Shown one piece after another: positions 34,137-44,569 of a DNA stretch of 64,000 nt (the first letter of the stretch is position 1; each line of letters opens with the position of its first letter). Source of the DNA: Heligmosomoides polygyrus polygyrus. Its lineage: Eukaryota; Nematoda; Chromadorea; Rhabditida; Heligmosomidae. The position numbers and the translations under genes were made by a program. The stretch is taken from assembly GCA_947396885.1 (NCBI GenBank), contig OX377204.1:49215139-49279138 (forward strand). The letters run 5' to 3'. The notes beneath the pieces were generated by a model. The model searched no databases and had not been told where the DNA came from. It saw nothing but the letters and a program-made list of their open reading frames with translations.

Positions 34137-34432
34137 GGCGCGTGTAGCGCAGTCGGAGGAGGCGCCGACTGTCGCGTGCACCCGATACCAGCTTCCTGGT
34201 TCGGATTTCCCGCCCAGGCCAACCAAGCCTTCCATCCCTCCGGGGTCGGTGAATTGGTACCAGGTTTGTCTGGGAAGGATAGAGCGCTGACTTGTTCATC
34301 GGCTGGCCACCGCAAGTCATTGTATGGCCAAATATGCATTCAAATCGCCTCGACGATATCTCGTAGAAGTAGAATGCGTGGCGCATCCCAAAAGGCATTG
34401 AATAACGCCGTCCTTTATCCTTTTTTATCCTT
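34137..34432 (+). mobile_element. tRNA-derived SINE (reference copy)
   Basis: Full-length, with A box TAGCGCAGTCGG, B-box-like GGTTCGGATTT and a TTTATCC tail, between 14-base target duplications TATACCCTTTGACG (34123-34136 and 34433-34446). It sits in the sulfurtransferase intron, same strand as the gene. Confidence 0.92.
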
Positions 34433-34446
34433 TATACCCTTTGACG

Positions 34447-35127
34447 TCCGGATAGACCTCTGAAGCAGATGTGGGAGCTAGTGTAAAAAGCCCAAAGCTT
34501 TGACGGCGGCACGCTCAGGAAGCAGATTGCCCAAAGCTAGGCGATCCATCACTACATAGCTCTGCTACATTGTGGTATAACTTCAGCAGCGCTGTTTATT
34601 CCATTCATTTTGTTTCACCAAAAAGTAGCACAAATATCTCTCCATGATCTTTTAAATTCCACCGAGATGTACTGAAACCACGCTTTTCTTGTGTGGGTTT
34701 ATCAGCACTATGTTAGACTCATGACGAGTGGGACATGAAATGCGATGCTACGGTTAAAACAGAATAATTTGCGAGCTGGACGGTGAGAAGAGAGAAACGG
34801 AGCGGGAGGTGAGGGCTTAGGTGCTCGGCACGACTTACAAATCAAGCTGAGCCAGCTCTTTGGGAGTGTAAACAAGCCGGACTGCTTCAGCTTGATTGAT
34901 CTCTTATAGCCAGTGTCGAGAACGGATGCTGCTGTAAATGGCCACAGATATAGTGCGGAAAAAGGGTGGTGGGCTGCCTAGAGAAGCTCTGCCTCCCTCC
35001 CGTATCTTGGAAACAAACTATCAAGCACGCAGCATAAAGAAGGCAACAGTGATATGAGACCGTACCAGCTCGAGCACCGCCTTGCGCCAAAGTTCTGCTC
35101 ATAGGTGATCACTCCTGCAATGCATAG
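34447..35127. other. intronic stretch without recognised feature
   Basis: No exon or repeat family recognised. Confidence 0.3.
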
Positions 35128-35406
35128 TACCTGTGTGCTCTACCGGCTGTGGCCACCACCCGATACGAGGTTTCTGGTTCGGATTTCCCGCCTAAGCCAA
35201 TCAAGCCTTCCGCCTCTCCGGGTAGTGAATTGGTACCAGACTTATCTCGTGAGGATGAAGTGCTGACTTGTTCATCGGCAGGCCTCCGCAAGTCATTGTA
35301 CAGGCCAAATACGCATTCAAATCGCCTCCACGACATCCCGCAGAAGCAGAATGCGTGGCGCATGCAAAGGTGATTGAGCAGCACCGTCCTCTATCCATTT
35401 ATCCTC
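35128..35406 (+). mobile_element. degenerate SINE
   Basis: From about CACCCGATACGAGG to the TATCC tail it matches the SINE body with many changes. The A box is degraded. No target duplication found. Confidence 0.65.
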
Positions 35407-36111
35407 TACTTGTGTTTTCTAGTCCCAACATCTTGCATACTGCTGATACTCACGATTAGACATTGGATCCGACACCGATTTTCCGGATAATCGGATGATT
35501 CGGATAGGCCATTTTTTCAAGCCCCGGATCTTCGGATGATTAGAATATGCCATTTTTTCAAACCCCGGATCTTCGGATGATTCAGATGAGGGCAATTTTA
35601 GAAACCCCGGATCTTCGGATGATTCAGATAACGCCATTTTCGGCCGAGCCGGATTTCGGATATCCGATTCGGATACAACCGGATAAGTGATATAATAGGG
35701 GCACGCAACCTCTTAAAAACGGAACACATCAGTAACTCTGCGTTTATTTCCTTGACCAATTGAAGTCACAAGCGCGCAAAGCAGCTTGGAACGCCTCACC
35801 TTGAATAAAGTGTTTATATGCCCTGGTAGCAAGACACATGAATGCCCAGTTACATTATATCTGGCCTAGCTTATTTCACCAATGGAGTGGAACACACTAG
35901 CGCTACGTAAAAGATGTCGTATTTGGCTGCCTTACGAGGGGAGCCCTCCGCAGAGCTATTTTGCGCTTCCAGAACAAACAAAAAACAGCTTTAGGACCCC
36001 AAAGAGCCACTACCAACTCAATAGTGAGTTGGTAATGCACAGCGAAGTCTTGTAAAGGACAATAATGAAACGATTCCGAAACGCCCCGCATGAAATTTCT
36101 CGTGCTCTGAA

Positions 36112-37678
36112 AAGGGAAGGGTCTGAAGCGTATGTCTGAACGGAGAGAGCGAGTCATCCCACCATATATATATAGGAATAATCGCCACTCCTCAATTAGT
36201 ATAAAAATGTGTTTCTTTTTTTCGATAAGCCCGAGGAGTAGAGGATCCCTTAAGTTACAGTGGAATCGGCGCCTCACGAGTTCGGGAGTCTTGTACGCCC
36301 GCAATGCCGCCGCCGGGAAGCGGCTCGTAGCGCAGTAGATAGCGACGTTGGTCCATGAGAGGAGGTAGAGGGTTCGACTTTTCTGCGCTGCTGCATCTTT
36401 GCATTTCAACTTATTGTTTGATTTGAGCGATTCTGACATCTGCACCATTTTAGATGTTTGCTGTGCAGTGTTTCCAGATGTATGCCGTGAGAGCAACTTT
36501 GTTGCCACTTGTTTATTACTGACCGGTTTTTTAACCAAAACTCAATTGGAAAGCTGTTCAACATAACGATGTATGAACGTTTAACATCTGTGATACACAG
36601 ACACAAAGTGCATGGAACATAAGCACTGGTCACAATACGAGCAGCGCATAAAGGCTTCTGGCTCCTCACAGTTGTTTGCTTCCATATATGGACAAATGAG
36701 GTCGGCTCCATAGGCGAAATCCAACTGAAGACGTTTCCTTTCCTCTGAAACAAGAGTTCCAGCCGAAAACGTTATCATATGCTTGTCAGCCTTTCCACGT
36801 CTATCAGTTCATTTTGCGGATCCCAACCTTCTTCTGGTTTTTCACCACTTCCAGCCGTTCGTCTTCGTTAACTTCAAGTTGACGTGCTTCGAAGTCCTTG
36901 GGTATGGTAGCCATCCGTTCGGTCAGGTTGGTGTTATTCCCATGAAGGCTGCTTATCTAAAGGTGGACTACACTTCAGTGTGAGCAAGTGGATCACTCGA
37001 GCATCGGCGACTTTGTTGGTGTTAGGTTTTAGAGAACCTCCAGCAGACCTCTGATTTCCAGATGACAGGCAAAGATGAGAGAAAGAGTGTATTGATGTCG
37101 TTTAGGTCAAATTCCGGGATCCACAGACTTTCTCGTTTTAACCACATGTGACCTCACATCATGATCTTCTTTGAAAATCCGAGCAGGATGGTTTTACCCG
37201 AGGTCAGTGGCCGATGTATGGAAACAGACTGAGAGGAGCTTGCAGCATTTACCCTGCCCATTGTGTCCAGTGCTGCTTCATGCACGTTGTACCTGAGTAT
37301 CACTGGTGTTGAATATTTATGCATCATCCTGTTGAGTACCACAGCGTGAAGCTGGAAAATGCGCAGAAAACATCTGAAAATGGTATATACGTCAGAATCC
37401 CTCAAATCTCAACCAATCATTCAAAAAGCAGGAATGCAGCAGCGCATGAGGATCGAACCCCCGACCTTCCCCCATGAAGCATCGTCACTACCCATTGCGC
37501 TCCGAGCTGAAGACCCCAAACTCGTATTCCACTGTGACTTCAAGAACCCCACTCCTTGGGTTTAACGATTTGGCAGAAATGAAACACATTTTATACTAAT
37601 TGAGGGGTGGCGATTATTCCTATTTAATAGGATGACTCCCTCTCCCCGTTCAGATGTACGCTATCAGACCCCTCCCTT
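36112..37678. mobile_element. long-TIR element with tRNA-like modules and internal ORF, copy 1
   Basis: Terminal arms of about 300 bases (36112-36430 and 37430-37678) are inverted complements starting AAGGGAAGGGTCTGAAGCG. Each arm contains a tRNA-like module: the right arm, read inward, has GAGCGCAATGGGTAG and a perfect B box GGTTCGATCC; the left has TAGCGCAGTAG and GGTTCGAC. Between the arms the minus strand carries a decayed gene (36581-36985) homologous to the one in copy 2 (42092-43493). Long TIRs suggest a Mutator-like mechanism, but I find no clear 9-base duplication. Nested in the hAT-like element. Confidence 0.7.
36581..36985 (-). pseudogene. decayed zinc-binding protein gene of the long-TIR element
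   Basis: Reading down the minus strand: a stretch with VIHLLTLKCSPPL (just right of 36985), then DFEARQLEVNEDERLEVV, a frameshift, then an open frame 36778-36581 with ITFSAGTLVSEERKR and a cysteine-rich end CSYCDQCLCSMHFVSVYHRC. That end has the spacing C-x2-H-x5-H-x-C seen in AN1-type zinc fingers, with more cysteines before it (CPYMEANNC). The first part matches the ORF at 42487-42789 in the sister element. Stops and shifts show it is dead. Function unknown; not an obvious transposase. Confidence 0.55.
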
Positions 37679-38031
37679 GTGAGAGAATTCCCGCCAAATG
37701 ATTGCAAATGTGCCCGAAAAAGTCAGGTTATCAATGGCACAGAGTTTGCCAGCAAGACGCGCTAACCTCCTATTATCCGATTTTTATCCGATTTTATCCG
37801 AATCATTGCGTTTTTCAAAACCCCGGATCTTAGGATGATTCAGATGAGGGCAATTTTAGAAACCCCGGATCTTCGGATGATTCAGATGAGGGCAATTTTC
37901 GACCGAGCCGGATTTCGGATAATCCGAAACCGGATAAATACGGCCGGATATCCGAAAATGCATGATTCGGATCCCATGTCTACTCACGATGAGACCCAAT
38001 TTACTTCTCGCTAATCCCGAGGAGGTTTCAG

Positions 38032-38187
38032 ATCGTCTACTGCTCCACGTCACTGCGGTCGTCCATGATCTGGTGGACGCTGAGACGCTTCGGCTACGAC
38101 GCTCGTATCTACTTCGGCGGCTGGCCCGAGTGGGTAGTTCGCGCCCCGGACGAGCTGAAGGTGCTCGGCCGAAACGCGCACATCTAG
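38032..38187 (+). CDS. sulfurtransferase gene, last exon with catalytic loop
   Basis: Acceptor GAGGTTTCAG, 51 codons and TAG. It encodes IVYCSTSLRSS, the persulfide-carrying Cys in the active-site loop of rhodanese domain 2, then MIWWTLRRFGYDARIYFGGW, PEWV and a short tail ending NAHI. Typical family loops are C-x-x-G-V-x-A/S; here C-S-T-S-L-R, as in some nematode paralogues. The loop determines donor choice, so the substrate is not safely predicted. Phase 0 with exon 33877-34038. Confidence 0.92.
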   Translation: MVYCSTSLRSSMIWWTLRRFGYDARIYFGGWPEWVVRAPDELKVLGRNAHI

Positions 38188-38378
38188 ACGCACGGACTCG
38201 CTCGCCCCGCACTTTCTGCAATGTTCGATGACTCACTGTACATCCCCGCTGCACAACTACAATCTGAGCAATCGCCCAGTGCACTGATCCGGTTCTCGAG
38301 GTTTACACCATGCATATGCGCCTTCCCCGAACCAGGTGCAGTTGTTGAATGGGTTATTGAATGTTTACGGGTAGCAGA

Positions 38379-38384
38379 AATAAA
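38379..38384 (+). terminator. polyadenylation signal
   Basis: AATAAA lies 192 bases after the sulfurtransferase stop codon in otherwise open 3' flank. It is the first canonical signal after the stop. Just beyond, a 27-base unit (TCTTATCCAGGACCTCAATG and flanks) is repeated twice at 38398-38450. Confidence 0.5.
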
Positions 38385-38714
38385 CATTCATCGTCTCGTC
38401 TTATCCAGGACCTCAATGAACATCGTCTTATCCAGGACCTCAATGAGACGCTTGTGGCAAATGAGAGAAACCTGTTTAACAGCACTTGTTCCTCATCTTG
38501 ATGAACATACTGCCGCTCTCCCCAAATACACATAGCTGCTATTTACCCTCTCCGGAGCAATAGAGAGAGAGAGTTTTCGATCTGAGCGAGAAATAATGTA
38601 AAATTTGATTAGACGGTATACTAAAAGTGACTCTCCTTTACGACTGCTCCATCCAGGCTGAAGAAACCGTGTAGGGTATATACTTAGTGACTCCATTGCA
38701 ATTGAAGAGCATGA

Positions 38715-38872
38715 TTAAAGGATAAAGTGTCCTTTATCCATGTTTTTCAGTTGCCCAAAGGATGGAAGGTTTAGTTGACCTGGACGAGGAATCCTAACCA
38801 AGAATATTGGATTGGAGAGCATGCGACAGCTGGCGCCTTTTCCAACTCCCTACCACGCGCCTTGGTAAAAGA
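38715..38872 (-). mobile_element. SINE with internal deletion
   Basis: A minus-strand copy: the TTTATCC tail (complement at 38716-38740) is followed directly by the part next to the tRNA-like head, ending near CACGCGCC at 38862. About 140 bases of the body are missing. Confidence 0.6.
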
Positions 38873-39080
38873 ACACCAATAGATTAATAAAATCGGCGGC
38901 ATATTTAACATCTGATGTAGATATTGTTACAATTACCGACCCACTATTGAAGAAAAAATGTTTTAAAATTAGTTTTAATTTCTGTTGTTCTTGTTATCCG
39001 TTTTCCCTTATCCGGTCATTTTTCGACCGTTATTCGGGTTTCAAAATTCACTGCTATCCGCTCATTCCTGATGAGTACTG

Positions 39081-39250
39081 ACAAGGGGAGGGTCTGAAGC
39101 TGATGTCTGAACTGGGAAAACGAGTCATATAGAAAGAATCTCCACCTTTCACTTAGTATTTAGTAGAAGTTCGCTTCGCTACTGCAGAGGGTGGGGACGA
39201 TCTGCCTGGAAGCAGCGCGGTTAACAATGCGGATAGTGGCTGTTTAACCA
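39081..39250 (+). mobile_element. single end of the long-TIR family
   Basis: CAAGGGGAGGGTCTGAAGCT and the next 150 bases match the left arm of 36112-37678, including the ACGAGTCAT block. No partner end found, so this is a fragment. Just upstream (38985-39060) ATCCG-rich sequence resembles the subterminal part of the hAT-like element. Confidence 0.5.
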
Positions 39251-39269
39251 ATTAGCGTACATTCACGCT

Positions 39270-40133
39270 GTGACACCAGACAGAAGACAGCTGTCACTGT
39301 TGAGACGATGATGACCCAACCAACCGCTGGAGCCCTCATATCGACCAGATTTGGTGTCATTACAGTCGGCGGAGGGCTAGGAGCCTTAGAAGTGTCAGTC
39401 CAAAGATTTGGACTGACGTGACCTCTACCGTCTCCTGTATTAAGAATTAGAGCTCTAGCGATGAGCTAGAAAGGGATCCTGCCTCTGCACACCTTAAGGC
39501 GAAGTTTTCAGGCGACGTTTATTTTTCGTTAAATAGCAGCTTTTGTTTGTACTAGGATTAACTACGATGCATGCCTCCAGGCCGGAATCGCATGAGGAAT
39601 TCGATGAGTTAGACGGAAAATCGTTTCGTAAAGTATCTATTTCGTCGTAGCATCGAAAGATATATCAATGCATTGCAAAATTTCATCGACAAAGAGAGTT
39701 ACGAGATAATTAGGAGATATATGTTGAAACCGATGCAGACTTCTGTCAAAGGTTCTCTCGTCCATATAATTGGATTTGTCGTGTATTGATTTTTTTGTTG
39801 CACTGGAAGCATGCTTCGCAGTTAATTCTGATGTCAACAAAACTGGTACTTAAAGAAAAATAAATAACGCCTGAAAACTTCGCGTTAAGGGTTGCTGAGG
39901 CAGCATAATTTTCTGGCTCAGTCGATAAAGCTCGAGTTTCTAATATAGGAGATGGTAGGTTCACATCACCCCGAATCTTTGGACTGCCACTGTAAGCCCT
40001 CTATGTCTCCTAGCTCTCTATCGGTTGTAGCTACACCAAATCTGGTCGATCTACAGGTCCCCTTAGTTGGTTCGGTCATCATCGCATTCACGGCGAGAGC
40101 TGCTTGGCTCATCGCGGAGCGTCGGGTGTCACG
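39270..40133. mobile_element. inverted-repeat element with tRNA-like arms
   Basis: Arms 39270-39475 and 39900-40133 are inverted complements (TGTGACACC end; shared TCGACCAGATTTGGTGT and CAGTCCAAAGATT blocks). In the right arm a tRNA-like module is visible: GGCTCAGTCGATAAAGC as A box region and GGTTCACATCACC as B box region, with an anticodon-arm-like stretch between. The arms differ from the CAAGGG family, so this seems a second family with the same design. The centre (39476-39899) has no recognised gene. Confidence 0.55.
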
Positions 40134-40162
40134 GCTGGAGTCGACGTCAATTATCTCCATCG

Positions 40163-40240
40163 ATGTGCGTAAATGAAATTTGAAATTTCGTAAATCGTAA
40201 TTTCGAAAAACCGTCGTAAATCGTAAATCGTAAACCGAGA
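40163..40240. repeat. ATTTACG array (hAT-like end, reversed)
   Basis: GTGCGTAAATGAAATTTG followed by repeats of CGTAAATCGTAA mirrors the end at 2160-2225. The outermost CAGGGGT is lost. Confidence 0.5.
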
Positions 40241-42091
40241 GTCGCAAGAGTCGTTGAACGTAGTGCAGTACAATTAAATTTATAGAGGCTTTTTCTGCTA
40301 ATGTTAATCAGATCTGACATTCTCGCGTCTGCAAAGGCCGTGGGTGGTCGGGCCGCAAACTGCTCTCCCCGATTTCCCGAACTTCTGTTTTCTACCATTA
40401 TTTTCTTCTCCTATCACCAACTCGCCGGCACAGCTGCTTCGATTCTGCTGTATTTCGCCTTCGACTCCAACGTGATGTCTCCGTTGGCAAGGGGACAGAG
40501 CTTTGTCGTCTACGTTGCCACCTCCTAGAGTGAAGGCTCTCTGCTCCTGGCTGACTGATAATTCGATTTCTCTGATTGCCTTCTGCAATACTCGTCGGAT
40601 ATGGTCTTTTCGCCGCGTTCCTCGTCTGTTGCAGGCCGTCAGTTCAAGCGGAGCCGCATAGAACACAATGGTCGGGACTGGTCTAGAAAACAGAAAATTG
40701 CGTTTGTCAGAAGACAGAAAAGCCAAAATCGCCAGAAAACAGAAAATCAGAAAACAGAAAACTTCAGAATTGTCATCCGAGCTACCCGTTCTATCCAAAG
40801 AGGTTTTTTTCCAATAAGAAATGTTGTCGCAGACAACCCTATTTACTTTGCTGCTAGTGTTTATATAACATAAATTCCTATTATTTCTGAATTCACTAAA
40901 ATTAAAAAGATTCAATTAAAATTAAAAAGATTTCGTAGAGATTCTAGGCGATCTTATTAGAAGTATGCAACCTTGCTTACCAGCAACCTATTACATATTG
41001 TCCTAACTGTTACACCAATCACCGCATTTCTGCGGAAGATCTTACTTATCACATCCGAATCTGAAATAGGTGATTCAAGGATCCGTGAAGGTCCACAGTT
41101 TAGGTATAATTACACGTAAGGCGATTCAATAGGTTGGTTGTCCCACAAACGAAAAACTGGCGGCCTTTTAGACATGCGATGAGGTTCATTGCGAGGTCGC
41201 TGACCGCATATTTCAACTCATTTCGTCCAATTGTGTGAGTACAGAGAGACACTCGCGAAATGCTTGAAGCTGTGCAGGGGTTGTACAGTATTACTTGTTG
41301 CACCAGAGCTTCTACTCCTATTTCCCACCTTTGTAAAGTGACTTTCCAAAAAATGACTTTGCCTTGCTAAAATTCTTTAGAGCAACAATCCAATGTTCTT
41401 TAAAAAAACCTAGCTGCAACATGATCCTTAGCAAACCAAGAATGTTAGATACTGGCCGTTATTGCTCATAGGGCAACGCAAGATTCGGCTGATGAACCCA
41501 ATGGAACTGTAAAAACAAAGCTTTGGTGAAAATGCTTTTTGAATGTGTCCATGTGGACCCCAAAGAATGGAGGAAGTATATCCTTTCTCTATTACATATG
41601 ATGCCGCCCTTTCAGTTGTTCTCCGGATCTTTGCCTTCATAGCTCATTTATCCCACAGATCATGATCCTCTCCTTGCCACTCATACATGACCAGCTCCTT
41701 TTGCAAAACACTGATCTTGAGACAAAAATGTTGTTTGCTTCACACACAGCTCTGTGCGTGCGCAAAACTCAAGGTTAATTCGAGAACGACGCAGCCGAAG
41801 AAATGGATCAGAAGAAGCGAGCGGTTTTCGGAAGCACTCAGAAGCGCAGAACACGTAGTAATGATGAAGCACATCAGGCTCTGTGCCCCTGTTTTACTCC
41901 ATGGCCCTTGCTGAAAAAAATGTACAGCTGAGAAATCTGGGCACTACAGGGAAAGCAGGCATAATTCTGGATTAAGCGCACATCGAGGACTCGAGAGCAC
42001 AATGCTCGGAATAACACGACTCACGCATATGAGAGGGCTCCAAAGTTTGGAGCTCAACTGAGGTTTGAAAATCAGGTACACTACCGCTAAG
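40241..42091. other. no gene recognised; CAGAAAA-rich patch
   Basis: A patch of AAAACAGAAAA repeats at 40685-40765 resembles the subterminal repeats near 44440-44569 and might be the other end of that element. Otherwise no coding exon or known family. Confidence 0.3.
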
Positions 42092-43493
42092 CTAACAAGG
42101 GAACTGTCTGAACAGTGCGCCGGAACGGCAAGAACGAGTACTATAGGGAGAATGTTTTGTTTTTGCCGAATCCTTGAGGCAAAGGAGTACGAGGGTGTAA
42201 TGGTTAAGGGTCCGCAGAGCGAGCTCTTCATGGCAGCGCAAGACCCCGGTGTCGTGGACTGGATAGCGCAGTGGTGAAGTGATCGTCTCATGTTCGTGAG
42301 GTCTAGGGTCCGGTTCCCATGCTACGTCGAGGTTTCGCACTTTTACGATAGTATCCGATTTCCATAGAGATTTCCATATCTTTCCATATCTTGGCTTCAC
42401 AGTTCCTGCCCAGTGGTACTCGCCGAAGCCTGGTATCGCGATACAGTCCACTTCCCCAGTTCTCAAACTTGTATAGAATAACAATTCTAGTATAGCCAAA
42501 CCTTTTCCTCCGAAACGATCTGTCCTCCCGAAAACGTGATAGTGTCTTCACTGGTTAGTGGTGTCGTGACTCCGGCCCAATCCTCTTTTGGTTGAAACTC
42601 TTGGTCCTCTTCTCCCACTACCTCCAACTTCTCCACTTCGTCGATTTCCAGCTGTCGCAGTTCGAAACCCTGTAGGATACTTGCTATCCTTTCCATCAGC
42701 TTCATCTCGTCTCTCGAAGGGACAGTATGCAGTGGAGATCCGCACTTCAGTATCAGTAGGTGAATGACCACTTGAGGGTTAGCAGACATTGTAGAGTCAG
42801 TGTTGGCGGCAGCAGCGTGTTATAGCGTATTAGCCCGACTTTGTAAGCATAACAGAGGCGAGAATATTGATCGAGGTGGTAGGTCAAGTTGAAGATCATG
42901 TGCTCCCCTCCTACACTGTGAGTACTCTGGTGGTACCAACCTCACCGACACTAATAAATTGCATTTGAGGCATTTTTCTGGCATTCTGCCACTGTTTCAT
43001 GTTGTTCCTATGTCAAAATTTCTTATATCGACAATGAGAACAATTTATTAGAGTAAAAGTTTCATACAAAATCGCGTTTGGCATATTTCGGACATTGCTG
43101 GTGAATTACGAGACGTCGACAAATAAGAAGTAGTAAAAACATCTTACCGTAGCAAACTCCAAAAACAAGTTCAGATATGGAATTCTCTATGGAAATCCGA
43201 TACTATGGTAAAAGTGCAAAAATGCAACGCAGCATGGGAACCATGGGAGCCCTAGACCTCACGAACATGAGGCGTACCCCCTACCACTGCGCCACCCAGT
43301 CCACGAGACCGTGATCTTGCGCTGCCGTGATGAGCTCGCTCTGCGGACCCTTAACCATTACACCCTCCCACTCGTTTGGCCCGAGGATTCGGCAAAAACA
43401 AAACATGTTCTGTTACTATTTGGAGGACGAGGATTCTCCCTATAGTACTCGTTCTTGCCGTTCTGGCGTACCGTTCAGACAGTTCCCTTGTAA
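42092..43493. mobile_element. long-TIR element with tRNA-like modules and internal ORF, copy 2
   Basis: Arms of about 300 bases (42092-42392, 43165-43493) are inverted complements starting TAACAAGGGAACTGTCTGAA. Both carry a tRNA-like module (GTGGACTGGATAGCGCAGTG on the left). Between them the minus strand has an open ORF (42487-42789) homologous to the decayed gene in copy 1. Outer ends share CAAGGG and GTCTGAAC with copy 1, so I group them, though the arms are diverged. No clear target duplication. Confidence 0.65.
42487..42789 (-). CDS. small ORF of the long-TIR element, unknown function
   Basis: One hundred codons from ATG (42789) to TAG. The peptide starts MSANPQVVIHLLILKCGSPL, has a helical acidic middle (GFELRQLEIDEVEKLEVVG) and ends DTITFSGGQIVSEEKVWLY. 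Compared with the decayed relative at 36581-36985, the first two blocks and ITFS-G-x-x-VSEE are shared, but this copy stops before the cysteine-rich finger. So it is probably a truncated N-terminal part of a larger element-encoded protein. No recognised domain. Both copies sit on the same strand between inverted arms, which argues that the gene belongs to the element. Confidence 0.5.
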   Translation of the reverse strand: MSANPQVVIHLLILKCGSPLHTVPSRDEMKLMERIASILQGFELRQLEIDEVEKLEVVGEEDQEFQPKEDWAGVTTPLTSEDTITFSGGQIVSEEKVWLY

Positions 43494-44439
43494 GTGGAAC
43501 GAGATATTACGCTCTTCGTGTCCCTCGGACGACCAGATGGTCTACTCTGCACGGGACAAGGACCAATGGAGAAGTTGTTCGCGCCCGCTCAGAATCCAAC
43601 CAGTAATCGCTGGGATGACTGGTGAAACATGCAGCATTAAATAAGCAGAGTGAGCCTTTTCATGGAGCAGCCTAGTTTCAACTGGCAGTCAAATGAGGTG
43701 GCCTCATACTGTATGACGAGAAGCAACGGCTGTGTATAGGACCGCTCCCTCCAGTTTTGAAAACTGAGAGCTGTGTACAATTTAGGTTCATCGACAGTTC
43801 CGTGCAGAACGTTCTGCACAGTAGCGCTTGTAAATAACATAGAAATACTACCACTTCTCTCCTTGTTCTCTTCTGATCACCTAGATATGATCTTACGCGC
43901 AAAGAGCGCAGAGAGCGTCTCTGATTGCACTCTGGTTCCAAAGAGACAAACATGATATCAATGTAGCATAAGTATGGAGTTTACGATGGACCATATAATG
44001 TGCCTACAAATGTCGCAAAACTTTTGAAACAGTTTCAGTTTATAAACACCCTTCTGTGCAGGGAATTCTTGCGAGTACATATTAATTAAACGTAACTTAA
44101 CCACCATCTTTGTAGCCCTAACGCAAAGTTTTGAGGAAATCCAAAGATAGCCTACATTATTAGTGAAATTGGAAAGACGACGAAGCAAAATTATAAAAGT
44201 CGTAAAATATGGTATGAAGGAGCTCTGCGTCAATAGTACTTACACCAACAATCAAACAAACAAAACAGTATACTCGAGTGCAGTGGCGCGATCCCTACTT
44301 GTGCACACCCACAACGCCAATTTTTCTTGTAATTCTTGTAATTTTGGACACTTTAAAGGCATTCTTTTGTGATGGAACTAAGGCTTTGTGATGTATTTTG
44401 ATTACCTGTTATTGGATTGTTATGGCAAAATTTTATACG
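43494..44439. other. no gene recognised
   Basis: No exon or repeat family recognised; open frames are short. Confidence 0.3.
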
Positions 44440-44569
44440 CGGCCTTATTTTCTGTTTTCTGACCAATTTTTTGGCCATTTTCCCGGAAAACGAAGAACAG
44501 AAAAAATTTTCCTAAATGGCCAGAAACTCAGAAAACAAACAAAAAACAGAAATTCCGCCCATCCCTGAT
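44440..44569. repeat. hAT-like transposon end
   Basis: Clustered GAAAACAGAAA and TGGCCAGAAA motifs lead into the terminus CCGCCCATCCCTG; read inward it is CAGGGATGGGCGG, a typical hAT end. The start of the following open frame (44516) lies inside this end, so its first 17 residues are transposon sequence, not LINE. Confidence 0.5.

Larger units (their letters stand above)
35457..37982. mobile_element. hAT-like element with 8-base target duplication
   Basis: Ends TAGACATTGGATCCGA and TCGGATCCCATGTCTA are inverted complements with one mismatch, flanked by exact CTCACGAT (35449-35456, 37983-37990). Inside each end lie arrays of about 50-base units with CCCCGGATCTTCGGATGATT (35510-35640, 37800-37900) and ATCCG motifs. 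An 8-base duplication, a TAG-type end and subterminal repeats fit the hAT superfamily. No transposase was seen; the middle is occupied by a long-TIR element (36112-37678). It ends 49 bases before the last exon of the host gene. Confidence 0.75.
7190..38187 (+). other. whole-gene extent: membrane-anchored tandem-rhodanese sulfurtransferase
   Basis: Exons listed separately join in frame (except one base) into a protein with a cytosolic or lumenal N-terminal tail, one membrane helix (exon 15367-15504) and two rhodanese domains. Family knowledge: such enzymes move sulfane sulfur from thiosulfate or 3-mercaptopyruvate to an acceptor through a persulfide on a cysteine in the second domain. Here that loop reads CSTSLRSS. 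A single-pass anchor before the two domains is unusual compared with the soluble mammalian enzymes. From 12173 the gene covers 26 kb, nearly all intron. Inclusion of 7190-7394 is inference from strand, phase 0 junctions and position. Introns hold SINEs, foldbacks, an RTE, hAT-like and mariner-type elements. Exon 19158-19466 is frameshifted by one base, so either the assembly has an error or the gene is dying. Confidence 0.6.

Noticed and set aside
36318..36395. Possible true tRNA gene
   Set aside because: A and B box-like motifs are present, but the cloverleaf is not closed and the sequence is part of the inverted arms of a mobile element; treated as tRNA-like module.
35903..36538. 211-codon minus-strand open frame
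   Set aside because: It runs across the inverted arm and tRNA-like module of a transposon with no motif or codon bias; chance openness.
40304..40915. 203-codon minus-strand open frame
   Set aside because: It covers CAGAAAA-type repeats and low-complexity sequence; no family, no splice context.
40667..44569. 3.9 kb hAT element between CAGAAAA-rich ends
   Set aside because: The right end is good but the left end does not match the terminal sequence; only the right end is annotated.
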